Source: JAUMBM01 sp964645715
Lineage (GTDB): Bacteria > Bacteroidota > Bacteroidia > Chitinophagales > Saprospiraceae
NCBI GenBank assembly: GCA_964645715.1
Contig: CAZYAO010000012.1
Span: 15,366-79,365, forward strand
Length of the DNA: 64,000 nucleotides
Reading direction: 5' to 3'
Shown here piece by piece: positions 26,609 to 36,506 of this stretch. The number at the start of each line of letters is the position of its first letter. Position 1 is the stretch's first letter. A program made the position numbers and the translations under genes. The notes under the pieces are model-generated. The model ran no database searches. It was not told where the DNA came from and saw only the letters and a list, made by a program, of their open reading frames with translations.

Positions 26609-28993
26609 ATGTCAGTACTATTTGTCATCCCACTTCTTTTTACGACTCATTGCCTGTGGGCACAGCCAGCCACCACACTCAGCATTGATCAAATTATGCA
26701 GGGCGAGTATTACACAGGCTTTTCCCCTGAAGAAGTCCGCTGGACGTCTGATGGCGAGCGGATTTTATTCAGCTGGAATCCTGATCTGGGTAACAGTCGA
26801 AAGACCTATGTGGTTGATGTCAATAAACAGCCTGTGAGCCCTGTAGTTGCTAAAACTGAAGAAATATGGCAGGAGTTCAGTGGCGGCCATTACAACCGCG
26901 ATCGCAGCAAAATGGCATACATCAAATTTGGTGATCTGTTTATCAAAGACTTGCACAACAATCAGGACGTGCAGATCAGCCAGACGGTGGAAGAAGAGAG
27001 CAGCCCGGTTTTCTCGGCAGATGGCCGACAGCTGATGTTTCGCCGGGGCGACAACCTGTTTGCCCTGGCCCTCGAGACTGCTGCCCTTCGGCAACTCACC
27101 AACATCAGCAGGGAGGCCGAGGGGAGTACTGAATCATCATCGCCATCGCCCGCTAAAAGCTGGCTGCACGACGATCAAATGCAACTCTTCGAAGTGCTGC
27201 GCCTTCGGCAGGCGCGCGAAGATTCCCTCACCAAAGCACGTGAAGCGCTGAGGCCTGCCAGGCCTAAAAGTTTCCGCTACCGCCACCAGCGCCTCGATTA
27301 TATTGTCGGTAGTCCCGACATGCAGTTCTTCGCCTGGCGGCTCAGCAGCAGCAACAGCGGTGCCAACCGCACGCGCGTAGCCGAGTATGTCAACAGCAGC
27401 GGTTATGCCGACCTACTCAATACCAGACCCAAGGTAGGTACCCAGGAAGAGAGCTACCAGCTATACTTATACGCTGCGGACAAAGATACCATTTTTCAGC
27501 TCGACCTTAAGGGACTGCCAGGTATTTATGACAAACCTTCTTTTTTGGCAACTTACCACGCTGGCGACAGCAGTTGGCAGCAACAATACGAGCAGCCCAA
27601 GCCTGTCATTTTCCATGGTCCTTTCTGGAATAATGACGGCAGCCGGGCAGCCCTTGTAATCAGGTCACTGGACAATAAAGATCGCTGGATTGTCAGTCTG
27701 GATACCAGCAATTTTCAACTTACAGTTATTGATCATCAGCATGACGAAGCCTGGATTGGTGGTCCTGGTATCGAGGGCTGGCTCAACACCGCCGGCACTA
27801 TCGGTTGGCTGCCCGATGGCCGGCATCTCTATTTTCAGTCAGAAAAAAGCGGCTATAGCCATCTTTACCTGGCCGACCTTGACAGCGGCAGCATCCGCCA
27901 GCTCACCAGTGGCCGATGGGAAGTACTGGATGTGAGCCTCAGCCTCAGCGGTGATATCTTTTATCTCACGGCCAATGCGGAGGGTCCACATGAACAACAT
28001 TTTTACCACCTGCCCGTGCAGGGTGGCCTCCTGACACGCATTACCCAGGGTATTGGCGCCCACCAGGTGATATTATCTCCCGACCAGACGAAGCTTGCCA
28101 TCCGCTACAGCAACAGCAATACCCCTTGGGAACTTTTTGTTCAGGACAACAAGCCGGGCAGCAGTGCCCGAAAATTAACCAGCAGCCAGACCACTGCTTT
28201 CAGCACCTATGCCTGGCGCAAACCAGCAATCGTCAACTTTACTGCCCGTGATGGCGCCAGTGTGCCTGCCCGCATTTATCGCCCCAAACGCCCGCAGCAA
28301 GGGGGGCCTGCCGTCATCTTTGTACATGGCGCCGGCTACCTGCAAAACGTGCACCACTGGTGGAGTACTTACTACCGAGAGTACATGTTTCACAACTTGC
28401 TGGCAGACAAAGGGTATACGGTACTAGATATCGACTATCGCGCTAGTGCGGGCTATGGGCGCGACTGGCGCACCGCCATCTACCGGCACATGGGCGGCAA
28501 AGATTTATCAGACCACATAGATGGTGCCCAATTTTTAGTAGACAAATACGGAGTTGACCCGGAGCGCATCGGCATCTATGGTGGCAGCTATGGCGGTTTT
28601 ATCACCCTCATGGCGCTCTTTACCGAGCCCAATACCTTTGCCTGTGGTGCAGCCCTGCGGGCAGTGACCGACTGGGCCCACTACAATCACCCCTACACTG
28701 CCAATATACTAAACACACCGGTACAGGACAGCTTGGCCTACCATCGTTCCTCCCCTATCTACCATGCGGAAGGACTCCAGAAGCCGCTGCTGATACTGCA
28801 CGGAATGGTAGACATCAATGTTCACTATCAGGACGTTGTACGACTGGCTCAGCGGCTCATCGAACTGGGTAAAGACCAGTGGGAGATGGCCGTATACCCT
28901 GTTGAAGACCACGGATTCATTGAGTCTTCCAGCTGGGCAGATGAGTACAAGCGCATTTTCAGACTCTTCGAGCAGCATCTGGGGCGGCGTTAG
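26609..28993 (+). CDS. S9 family serine peptidase (dipeptidyl-peptidase IV type)
   Basis: This 794-residue secreted peptidase has a signal peptide (SVLFVIPLLFTTHCLWAQ), a DPP IV N-terminal beta-propeller (WTSDGERILFSW, YLADLDSGSIRQLT) and a C-terminal alpha/beta-hydrolase domain. The catalytic triad can be placed: Ser660 in GGSYGG, Asp735 in HGMVDINV, His768 in VEDHGF. Such enzymes release dipeptides or short peptides, usually in the periplasm, and support peptide nutrition. It starts at 26609, 42 bases from the divergent epimerase-like gene, and ends at a strong palindromic terminator. There is no T9SS tail, so it is probably periplasmic. Confidence 0.92.
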   Translation: MSVLFVIPLLFTTHCLWAQPATTLSIDQIMQGEYYTGFSPEEVRWTSDGERILFSWNPDLGNSRKTYVVDVNKQPVSPVVAKTEEIWQEFSGGHYNRDRSKMAYIKFGDLFIKDLHNNQDVQISQTVEEESSPVFSADGRQLMFRRGDNLFALALETAALRQLTNISREAEGSTESSSPSPAKSWLHDDQMQLFEVLRLRQAREDSLTKAREALRPARPKSFRYRHQRLDYIVGSPDMQFFAWRLSSSNSGANRTRVAEYVNSSGYADLLNTRPKVGTQEESYQLYLYAADKDTIFQLDLKGLPGIYDKPSFLATYHAGDSSWQQQYEQPKPVIFHGPFWNNDGSRAALVIRSLDNKDRWIVSLDTSNFQLTVIDHQHDEAWIGGPGIEGWLNTAGTIGWLPDGRHLYFQSEKSGYSHLYLADLDSGSIRQLTSGRWEVLDVSLSLSGDIFYLTANAEGPHEQHFYHLPVQGGLLTRITQGIGAHQVILSPDQTKLAIRYSNSNTPWELFVQDNKPGSSARKLTSSQTTAFSTYAWRKPAIVNFTARDGASVPARIYRPKRPQQGGPAVIFVHGAGYLQNVHHWWSTYYREYMFHNLLADKGYTVLDIDYRASAGYGRDWRTAIYRHMGGKDLSDHIDGAQFLVDKYGVDPERIGIYGGSYGGFITLMALFTEPNTFACGAALRAVTDWAHYNHPYTANILNTPVQDSLAYHRSSPIYHAEGLQKPLLILHGMVDINVHYQDVVRLAQRLIELGKDQWEMAVYPVEDHGFIESSSWADEYKRIFRLFEQHLGRR

Positions 28994-28995
28994 CT

Positions 28996-29040
28996 TTATG
29001 AAAAAAGGCCGCAGGCAATGCCTGCGGCCTTTTTTCATAA
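28996..29040. terminator. 45-bp perfect palindrome, bidirectional terminator
   Basis: Positions 28996-29017 pair exactly with 29019-29040 around a single A. The stem has an AAAAAAGGCCGCAGGC core, so a T-run is encoded on both strands. It separates the convergent S9 peptidase and WD40 genes. The arm length and one-base centre are the same as at 55976-56020. Confidence 0.9.
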
Positions 29041-29050
29041 GCGCCCTGTA

Positions 29051-32000
29051 TTATTCTGACTTAGTAAGGGGTATTTTCTGCATCACAGCCCCCTCAAAAT
29101 CCCAGATTAGCAACTCAAAAGTATCAAAAGCAGCAGTAAACCGCTGCTGCCCCGTCTGCAGCCGAAGGTGGCGCATACTGTTTTCGCTGCCGCCCAACGG
29201 GAAAGCGCGTAGCTCCGAAGCCGAGGCCATATCCCAAAGCCTCACCCAGCCGTTGTTGTCCCCCGTGAGCACGCGGCTACCGTCTTCCGTCATGGCCACC
29301 GACATAAGCCAGCTATCTGTAGGGGCTTTCAGGCGACTGGCCTCTACCCAGGCAGGAGCTGACCAGACGATGACTTGCTGATCGTCAGCCACCGACAACA
29401 GCCGGCGGCTGTCAGCAGACCATACCAGATCCCGTACGTAGTCGGTATGGGCGGCCAGTCTGGCAACCTCAGTGCCTGTGCCGGCGTTAAACACCAGCAC
29501 TGCACCATCATCGGCCCCTGTAGCAATCCAGCTGCCATCGGGTGACCAGCTCACTGCCCGCACCCAGTCGGTATGACCCGTAAGCTTATAGACAAGTCTG
29601 CCGTTAGCTACTTCCCACACCCAGGTTTCGTTATTGTCACCACCGGCTGCCACCCAGCGCGCATCCGGAGACCAGGTGAGATCGCGAAGCACATCGAGTT
29701 GGTTGAGGCTCGAACGCATCTCCCCACTAGCTGCATCGAAGATAAAGACCGCGCGATTGTCCCCCGCACAGGCAAGCTGCCGGCCATCGGGCGACCAGGC
29801 AAGTGCATAAAAAACCGTCTCAGCCGGGCTGGTTATCTCACGGGTAGGCTGCTGCCCGTCAGCAGCGACAATCAGCAGGCGGCCATCGGCCAGTGCAGTC
29901 GCCAGCTGTTGACCATCGCGACTCCAGTCAAGACCAGTGATGCTTATTTTTTCTGCTGTGCTACAACGGCTTTCCGTCGGGATAGCCGTTTCCATGGCGA
30001 GGCTACCATCTTTGGCCAACACCCGCAGCTGCTCGCCCGCTGAAGCCAGCAGCAGCTGGCTGCCGTCGGCAGACCAGCTCACGGAGCTGATTGCACCCGG
30101 CGCGGCGCTAAACTGTGCCAGCGGCTCCCCGCTGTTGGCTGCCCATAACTGTACGCTCCCTTCCTGATCGGCTGTTGCCAAGGTAGTACCATCCGCACTC
30201 CATGTAACCGCCATGATCCACGCCTGATGCTTATCCGTCAGTCGGCGCACCGCTACACCACTCTCCGTATTCCAGATAATGGCCGTCTGGTCATCGCTCA
30301 CAGTCACCAGTTGCCGGCCATCGGGCGACCAGGCCAGATCCCGTACGTAGTCTGTATGATCTGTTAATTCGTGTACTACTTGTCCGCTGCCTGCATCAAA
30401 AATGATAGCAGCCGAATCATCCCCGCAGGTTGCCAGCCACTTGCCATCAGGCGACCAGGCTACCCCCCGTATCCAGTCAGCATGCCCTGCCAGTTTAGCC
30501 ACAAGCGTACCACCAGCTACATTCCACAGCCAGCAGAAATTATCATCCGAACCCGCAGCCAGTGTAGTCCCATCAGGTGACCAGCTGAGCGACCGAACGA
30601 AATCATTGTGCGGCAACACCTTCAGTACCTGTCCGGTGACTGCATCAAAAATCATGACTGAACTTTGCCCGCCGGCCGCCAGCCATTTTCCGTCTGGTGA
30701 CCAGGCTGCACTAAAAAAGGGCTCCAAAGGTGCTGACAATAAGCGCAACTCTCCACCTGGCTGATAGATCCCAACAACCCCGCAATCGCCCGTCACTGCA
30801 ATCTGCCGGCCATCCGGCGACCAGACAGCGTCATACTGCTCAAACTGAAATTCCTCAGCCCCGTTGTCCTCCTCCGAAGCTATCGGCTCAATTTCCCAGC
30901 TGCTCACCAGACTGCCATCGAGATTGCGGATGGCAAATACCCGACTCCCCTGTGCCGCGGCAAACAGGCTTCCATCGGGCGAAAAAGTAAGCCCCAGCAC
31001 AGACATCCCGTCCAGATTGAGCAATTCCTGAGGATTGCCGGCAGCATCCCAAAACTGTACATTGCCAGCATTATCCCCACTTATCAGCCTGCCCCCTTTA
31101 CCATCGATGGCAGCAGCCATTATCCAGTTCTGGTGCCCTCCCTGCGACGCTGCGACAGCACTGCCCGTAGCCACATCCCAGATAATAAGCTGCTGATCAT
31201 CCCCGGTGGAAATAATCTGCCGGCCATCGGGTGACCAGCACACTGACCGCACGTAATCGGTATGTTGTTCGAGTCGCTTCAATATGATACCCGTCTGGCT
31301 GTTATACACCAGCAGGCTACCGTCATCGCTGCAGGACACCAGCTGCTTACCATCTGGTGACCAGGCAATACCCCTGATCCAGTCTGTATGCCCTGCCAGC
31401 TGCCGGCGCAGCGCTTTGGTTGACACATCCCACAGCGACACCATATTGTCATCCCCGGCTGCAGCCAGCGTGCCCCCGTCGGGCGACCAGGCCACAGCCC
31501 GTACATAATCGGAATGCGGCAGCCTGGCCAAAACCTCGAGTGTGCCGCCATCCAGCAGTTGAACGTTGGCATCGGTACCGACGGCCAATTGCTGTCCGTC
31601 CGGAGACCACTGAACGCTCATAGCTGTGTTACTTTCTTGCACATAAGTTGCCTCTCCCGTACGTCTGTCATACACCCCCACACGACCGTCGAGTAGACTG
31701 ATAGCCAGCTTATTGCCATCAGGCGTCCAGCTGACGGCTGTCTGATACACATCGGACTCCTCGACCGAGGCCATAGCAACCGACGCTACTGTCCATACGT
31801 ACTGTGTCTCCCCTGCAGGATCATAAACGACTACCTCCTCTCTACCGGCACCCACTGCCAGCGAGCGATTATTGCGCGACCAACTTACATCATAAACGAA
31901 GCCTGCGCCACCCGTCTCAAAGCGCTGTGTCACCCTGCCCGTCTTGGCATCCCTGATGACTACGCGTCCACTATTATCCCCTGAAGCTATCAGCCGTCCG

Positions 32001-33724
32001 TTTCGGGACCAGTCGACAGCCATAATCCAGCTTTCATGCCCCTCTGTAAAATTATTCAGTTGTTCTCCGTTATTGGGATCCCAAATGATGGTCTGGCCAT
32101 CATCCCCCACGGACACCAGTTTTTTGCCATTGCCCGCAAATGCCAGATCGCGTACATAATCGGTATGCCCCTCCAGGCTAAGTAGCAGTGCCCCGTTGGA
32201 GGCGTCAAATATCAGTACCTTACCATCATCCGAAGCAGTTGCAATCCGACGGCCATTGGGCGACCACGCGGCAGCCCGAACCCAATCGCTATGCCCCTCC
32301 AGCTTAAACTGCAATTGCTTGCTATCTACCTGCCAGACCCAGGTGCGGGCGTCATCGGAGGCGGCAGCCAGGCGGCGGCCATCGGGCGACCAGGCGATGC
32401 CGCGGACATAGTCATCCTGCGGAAAGTGTCCCACTTCCTCACCGCTACTCACCTCCCAGAGCGTGATTCCCTGCTGGTAGCCGCCCGCCAGGCGGCGGCC
32501 GTCGGGCGACCAGGCCAGGGTAAAAAACGATACCTGCCCGGAAGGCGCCATCAGCCAGCGGGGCTCGGGCTGGTTTTTTATAAAAATCCCCACGCGCCCA
32601 TCCGCCATGGCTACCGCGAGCTGGCGACTATCGGGCGACCAGGCAACAGCCATTTGCTCTACCCCCCCGCTTTCGACTTCCTCCTCCGCAAAATTCACCT
32701 CCTCTTCCTCCTCTATGGGCGAAGGCGGTATTTGCCAGGCCACAGCCTTGGTACCATCGGGTCGATAGCAGGCGATGTCCTCCGTCTGGCCTGCCACCGA
32801 CAACAGGCGGCTGTCCTTTGACCAGCAGAGATGAATAATAAAATCGCCCGCCGAAAAACTATTGAGTCGCTCCCGCGTCTCAGCATTCCAAAGCCGCACC
32901 AGCCCAGCCTGATCGCCGGAAGCAATGTAGCGGCCATCGGGCGACCAGCTCACCGCCATAATCCAGGACTCACCATGCCCATCGGTCAACTGTCCCAGCT
33001 GGTTGCCGCTGGCAACATCCCACACTATCCCCAGCAGATCATCAGCGACCGTCACCAGTTGTTGACTGGAAGGTGACCACGCCAGCGCACGTACGTAGTC
33101 GGTATGGCCGTCGAGCAGCTGGTGAATACTGCCGCTGGCCACCTCATATATGATGGCGCTACCATCATCGGAAGCCGAAGCTACCCATTTTCCGTCGGGA
33201 GAAAATCCCACACTGCGCACCCAGTCTTCATGCCCCCGCAGCTTGTACACCACATGCTGACCAGCCACATTCCAGAGCCACGTCTGGTTGTCATCCGAGC
33301 CAGCTGCCAGCAGTTTACCGTCGGGTGACCAGCTCACCGACCTCACATAGTCATCCTGTGGGAGCTGAAAAACCCGCGCACGGGTATCCACGCTCCATAT
33401 ATCCACCCCTTGCTGGGTGCCCACCGCAAGCTGCCGGCCATCCGGAGACCAGGTCACTGACAGCAGCGCCTCTTCCGCAAAGTCCTCCACCAACCACAGC
33501 GGCTCATCCTTGCCCTGCTCTGTAATGAGCAGGCGCCCGTCCATCAGGGCAACAGCAAGCTGCCGTCCGTCCGGAGACCAGGCGCTGGCCGACTGCAGAA
33601 TGGCAGGCGGCTCGTAAGGGGTATAGGCTTTTGCCGTTAGGGTAAAAATCACCAGCAGCCACACAAGTCCGCCCTGCAGCCAGGGCCACCGGCCGCTGCC
33701 GCTTTGTTTACTATACGAGTTCAT
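29051..33724 (-). CDS. Giant exported WD40 protein: five tandem seven-bladed propellers
   Basis: The 1557-residue protein has an N-terminal signal or anchor (WPWLQGGLVWLLVIFTLTAKAY) and then 35 WD40 units. I group these into five super-repeats of about 300 residues, each with seven units in the same order: a DGR opening blade, a second blade, then blades marked DYVR, GH.DWVR, GHTDYVRDL, WIMAV, and a degenerate last blade. Acidic linkers (such as EEEEEVNFAEEEVESGG) separate some propellers. No catalytic domain and no T9SS tail are visible, so it is likely a periplasmic or membrane-tethered scaffold. An ATG at 33742 six codons upstream is an alternative start. It stands alone; partners are not evident. 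Confidence 0.88.
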   Translation of the reverse strand: MNSYSKQSGSGRWPWLQGGLVWLLVIFTLTAKAYTPYEPPAILQSASAWSPDGRQLAVALMDGRLLITEQGKDEPLWLVEDFAEEALLSVTWSPDGRQLAVGTQQGVDIWSVDTRARVFQLPQDDYVRSVSWSPDGKLLAAGSDDNQTWLWNVAGQHVVYKLRGHEDWVRSVGFSPDGKWVASASDDGSAIIYEVASGSIHQLLDGHTDYVRALAWSPSSQQLVTVADDLLGIVWDVASGNQLGQLTDGHGESWIMAVSWSPDGRYIASGDQAGLVRLWNAETRERLNSFSAGDFIIHLCWSKDSRLLSVAGQTEDIACYRPDGTKAVAWQIPPSPIEEEEEVNFAEEEVESGGVEQMAVAWSPDSRQLAVAMADGRVGIFIKNQPEPRWLMAPSGQVSFFTLAWSPDGRRLAGGYQQGITLWEVSSGEEVGHFPQDDYVRGIAWSPDGRRLAAASDDARTWVWQVDSKQLQFKLEGHSDWVRAAAWSPNGRRIATASDDGKVLIFDASNGALLLSLEGHTDYVRDLAFAGNGKKLVSVGDDGQTIIWDPNNGEQLNNFTEGHESWIMAVDWSRNGRLIASGDNSGRVVIRDAKTGRVTQRFETGGAGFVYDVSWSRNNRSLAVGAGREEVVVYDPAGETQYVWTVASVAMASVEESDVYQTAVSWTPDGNKLAISLLDGRVGVYDRRTGEATYVQESNTAMSVQWSPDGQQLAVGTDANVQLLDGGTLEVLARLPHSDYVRAVAWSPDGGTLAAAGDDNMVSLWDVSTKALRRQLAGHTDWIRGIAWSPDGKQLVSCSDDGSLLVYNSQTGIILKRLEQHTDYVRSVCWSPDGRQIISTGDDQQLIIWDVATGSAVAASQGGHQNWIMAAAIDGKGGRLISGDNAGNVQFWDAAGNPQELLNLDGMSVLGLTFSPDGSLFAAAQGSRVFAIRNLDGSLVSSWEIEPIASEEDNGAEEFQFEQYDAVWSPDGRQIAVTGDCGVVGIYQPGGELRLLSAPLEPFFSAAWSPDGKWLAAGGQSSVMIFDAVTGQVLKVLPHNDFVRSLSWSPDGTTLAAGSDDNFCWLWNVAGGTLVAKLAGHADWIRGVAWSPDGKWLATCGDDSAAIIFDAGSGQVVHELTDHTDYVRDLAWSPDGRQLVTVSDDQTAIIWNTESGVAVRRLTDKHQAWIMAVTWSADGTTLATADQEGSVQLWAANSGEPLAQFSAAPGAISSVSWSADGSQLLLASAGEQLRVLAKDGSLAMETAIPTESRCSTAEKISITGLDWSRDGQQLATALADGRLLIVAADGQQPTREITSPAETVFYALAWSPDGRQLACAGDNRAVFIFDAASGEMRSSLNQLDVLRDLTWSPDARWVAAGGDNNETWVWEVANGRLVYKLTGHTDWVRAVSWSPDGSWIATGADDGAVLVFNAGTGTEVARLAAHTDYVRDLVWSADSRRLLSVADDQQVIVWSAPAWVEASRLKAPTDSWLMSVAMTEDGSRVLTGDNNGWVRLWDMASASELRAFPLGGSENSMRHLRLQTGQQRFTAAFDTFELLIWDFEGAVMQKIPLTKSE

Positions 33725-33909
33725 AATGAAAAAATTTGTCATGCTGAAAATTTGGCAGGGTAGCAGGTGTATTCATCTCCTTTTTACATGGCAACTATAA
33801 CACCGACCTCATTCATGCTGCCGCACAATTCTCTATATACATATAACGGTCGGCAACTTTCCATAAAACTTTCGTTTCTTTAGGTTTATTTTATTTGTGT
33901 CAAAAAAAT

Positions 33910-34545
33910 ATGACGATGTCGCAACCGGAGGAAGGCTACATTAAATTTCAGGCAACCTGGCAGCGGAGCGGAGCTGTTGCCGATGATGCAGCCCTGAAGG
34001 CATTGATAGAAGCTCGGCAACTGCTGTATCAGGCAGGACTCATCGGTCAGCTGCCCGACGGGATTGGTTATGGTAATATCAGCCAGCGCCTGCGACCGAA
34101 CAGCCATGAATTCATCATCAGTGGATCGGCAACCGGAGGAATACCGCAGCTTACAAGCCAGCATTTTTCACTTGTGACCGCTGTTGACATAGCCGCCAAT
34201 CAACTTTCTTGTACCGGTCCTGTTATCGCTTCTTCTGAAAGCATGAGCCACGCTGCCATTTACCTCCGTTGTCCTGAGGCTATGGCTGTAATCCACATAC
34301 ACGACTACGCCATGTGGGCATTACTGCTGGACCATTACCCGACGACCACCCCGGACGCCACCTACGGCAGTCCCCAGATGGCTTTCAGTATCATGAACCT
34401 ATTTGATACTACTGACCTCCCAACGCGTAAGCTACTGGTCATGCGGAATCATCCCGAAGGCATCATCGCCTTCGGTGAGCTAAAAGAAACCAGTACGTGG
34501 CTGGTTGAACTGGCGGCCTCAACCGTTAGGCAGGAACCTGCCTAG
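33910..34545 (+). CDS. Class II aldolase/adducin-like protein
   Basis: This 211-residue cytoplasmic protein resembles class II aldolases: a GYGNISQRL strand, SGSATGG, a candidate zinc-site HIHDYAMW (two His), and RNHPEGIIAFG (a further His). Related enzymes cleave phosphorylated sugars (fuculose- or rhamnulose-phosphate aldolase) or epimerise ribulose-5-phosphate; its substrate cannot be told from sequence alone. The metal His pair is spaced H-I-H rather than the usual pattern plus catalytic Glu, so activity is uncertain. ATGs at 33910 and 33916 are both possible; a TTG further upstream is rejected. A small inverted repeat overlaps its stop codon. Confidence 0.75.
   Translation: MTMSQPEEGYIKFQATWQRSGAVADDAALKALIEARQLLYQAGLIGQLPDGIGYGNISQRLRPNSHEFIISGSATGGIPQLTSQHFSLVTAVDIAANQLSCTGPVIASSESMSHAAIYLRCPEAMAVIHIHDYAMWALLLDHYPTTTPDATYGSPQMAFSIMNLFDTTDLPTRKLLVMRNHPEGIIAFGELKETSTWLVELAASTVRQEPA
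34527..34544 (+). terminator. Small inverted repeat overlapping the stop codon
   Basis: TAGGCAGG (34527-34534) pairs with CCTGCCTA (34537-34544), loop AA; the T-rich TTCTTATTATTT follows. The stop codon TAG lies inside the right arm. Confidence 0.5.
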
Positions 34546-34619
34546 ATTCTTATTATTTCCATTTTTTAGCAACAATTCAAAACATAACTATTTGTCATCA
34601 TCACAGTAAATTTAGCAGC

Positions 34620-35744
34620 ATGAAATACATACTATCAGCCATTTTTCTCATCAAATGCCTAACGATCAGCACACAGATAAGTTTCAGTTTTGTACATGAC
34701 GGACTGCAGCGCAGCGGACTGGTGTATATCCCGCAGCAGGAGCCGCCGGCAGGCGGGTGGCCCGTGGTATTTGTACTGCATGGATTCACCCAGACCGCCC
34801 AAGGAATCATGGGCTATTCGGGCATGAACAGCGTAGCAGAAGAGGAAAATTTCATTGCCTGCTACCCGAATGGCATCAATTTCAGCTGGAACGTCGGTTT
34901 CACCGCGGCAGCCACTGATGATGTTAACTTTATAGAAACCCTCATCGACAGTCTGTCGGCCGTCTGGCTCATCAATCCCCAGCGCGTGTATGCTTGCGGC
35001 ATGTCTAACGGAGGATTTATGAGCTATCGACTTGCCTGCGAACTGGATAACAAAATTGCCGCCATTGCCTCGGTCACCGGCAGTATGACCGCTGCCACCT
35101 TCAGCAATTGTGGCCCGGCCCGGGCAGTACCCGTACTGGAAATCCACGGCACCGCAGACGCCATCGTCCCCTACGCAGGCAGTAACGGCATACTGCCCAT
35201 TCCGGAAGTACTGCAGTTTTGGCGCAACCACAATGGCTGCCCGACGGCAGCCACTATTAGCAACCTACCCGATATCGTAAGCGAAGGATCTTATGTTGAA
35301 AAACAATTATATGTTCCCTGCAATGGCGGCAGCAGCCTTGAGCATTTGCGCATTGTTGGCGGTGGACACACCTGGCCTGGCAGTACCGGTGTTTCGGGCA
35401 TTGGCAATACCAACCGGGATATCAGTGCAAGCCGCGAAATATGGCGCTTTTTCAGTCAGTACGACCTGTCAGGTCCCGTCAGTAGCCTGTCGGATTCCCC
35501 CCAGCACCTACAAAAACTAAAAGTCAGTCCCAATCCAACCGATGGGCTGGTGCGTATCGAATGGCCCTTCACGCAACCTGCCTGGCTAGCCATCTACAAC
35601 AGCCGCGGACAGCTTATACGGCGCCAGCTCTACATACCCGCACCCTTCGTGCAAGTCGACCCCTTACCTGCCCCAGGTATCTACTACCTGCAGGCCATCG
35701 CCGCCGGAGGCGGAGAATGGACAGGCAGTATTTTGGTCCAATAA
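34620..35744 (+). CDS. Secreted PHB-depolymerase-like esterase with T9SS type A tail
   Basis: This 374-residue alpha/beta-hydrolase has a signal peptide (MKYILSAIFLIKCLTIST) and the LpqC/PHB-depolymerase esterase core: FVLHGFTQTA oxyanion region, nucleophile Ser129 in CGMSNGGFMS, Asp in HGTADAIVP, and the GGGHTWPG His. The tail (about 300-374) shows a sorting-domain pattern (LKVSPNPTDGLVRIEW, LPAPGIYYLQA), so secretion to the surface is likely. Family members act on polyesters, feruloyl or acetyl esters, so the natural substrate is open. It sits alone between the aldolase-like and carotenoid hydroxylase genes. Confidence 0.85.
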   Translation: MKYILSAIFLIKCLTISTQISFSFVHDGLQRSGLVYIPQQEPPAGGWPVVFVLHGFTQTAQGIMGYSGMNSVAEEENFIACYPNGINFSWNVGFTAAATDDVNFIETLIDSLSAVWLINPQRVYACGMSNGGFMSYRLACELDNKIAAIASVTGSMTAATFSNCGPARAVPVLEIHGTADAIVPYAGSNGILPIPEVLQFWRNHNGCPTAATISNLPDIVSEGSYVEKQLYVPCNGGSSLEHLRIVGGGHTWPGSTGVSGIGNTNRDISASREIWRFFSQYDLSGPVSSLSDSPQHLQKLKVSPNPTDGLVRIEWPFTQPAWLAIYNSRGQLIRRQLYIPAPFVQVDPLPAPGIYYLQAIAAGGGEWTGSILVQ

Positions 35745-35898
35745 TTGCCGAAGAGCAGGCTCAAACCCTAAACAATCTACGGGCTGTTTCGTTATTGAGA
35801 TATCGGGCGACAGGCTACACGTTGGCAGTTTGACCGAGACAGGCAGGCAGCGGCGTCGAGGCCTCCCTGCACCACCAAAAGTAATAAACAATCTGTCT

Positions 35899-36390
35899 AT
35901 GAATTTCCTGCTGTATTCGGGTATCACATTAGGATCTGTACTTGCCATGGAATTTGTGGCCTGGTTTGCACATAAGTATGTCATGCATGGTTTTTTGTGG
36001 AACTGGCATGCGGATCATCACAAGCCACACCATGAAAAAGACGGTTTTTTCGAGAAAAATGACCTCTTTTTTCTTGTATTTGCCATCCCCAGCGCCATCT
36101 GCTACATGGTGGGGCTTTCCCAGCCCGGCTGGTTTCCACTCACCTTTGTAGGCATTGGCATTTCTGTCTATGGCCTGATTTACTTCCTCATCCACGACGT
36201 ATACATACACCAGCGCTTTAAGTGGTTCAGGCAGCTCGACAACCGCTACAGTCGCGCTATCCTGCGGGCGCATGGAGCCCACCACGCCAAACAGGAAAAG
36301 GAGGATGGGGAATCTTTCGGCTTGCTGATCGTCAACAACAAATATTTTCGGCCACGCAGCGAGTGGTCTAAGAAAACATCTGTTTCTTGA
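35899..36390 (+). CDS. crtZ: Beta-carotene hydroxylase (fatty acid hydroxylase superfamily)
   Basis: This 163-residue membrane enzyme shows the histidine boxes of CrtZ: HKYVMHGFLWNWHADHHKPHH, HDVYIHQRF and HGAHHAKQEKEDGESFG, with four hydrophobic stretches. It hydroxylates beta-carotene rings at C3, giving zeaxanthin. The ATG at 35899 gives the standard N-terminus (MNFLLYSG); an in-frame upstream extension is not family-like. No other carotenoid genes are adjacent, so the pathway is encoded elsewhere. Confidence 0.88.
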   Translation: MNFLLYSGITLGSVLAMEFVAWFAHKYVMHGFLWNWHADHHKPHHEKDGFFEKNDLFFLVFAIPSAICYMVGLSQPGWFPLTFVGIGISVYGLIYFLIHDVYIHQRFKWFRQLDNRYSRAILRAHGAHHAKQEKEDGESFGLLIVNNKYFRPRSEWSKKTSVS

Positions 36391-36469
36391 TGATTTAGCG
36401 GAATAATTGTAACTTCATGCCCGCATAACGGAACAGGCGAGGGACAGCTCCCGGCCTGCACTATTATCG

Positions 36470-36506
36470 CAATATCCTGGTCAATTTCGCATTGCTCAGG
36501 ATATTG
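36470..36506 (+). promoter_or_regulatory. 37-base hairpin directly upstream of a start codon
   Basis: CAATATCCTG (36470-36479) pairs with CAGGATATTG (36497-36506); inside, CAAT/ATTG extend the stem with loop TTCGC. It ends six bases before the ATG at 36513, so it could control translation or be an operator. Confidence 0.5.

Noticed and set aside
29051..33724. Repeated CCATCGGGCGACCAG-like words looking like a CRISPR array
   Set aside because: They are codons of the WD40 motif WSPDG, with irregular spacing and an open reading frame.
33895..33909. TTG start extending the class II aldolase-like protein
   Set aside because: Two in-frame ATGs follow within 21 bases, and a TTG start is not needed.
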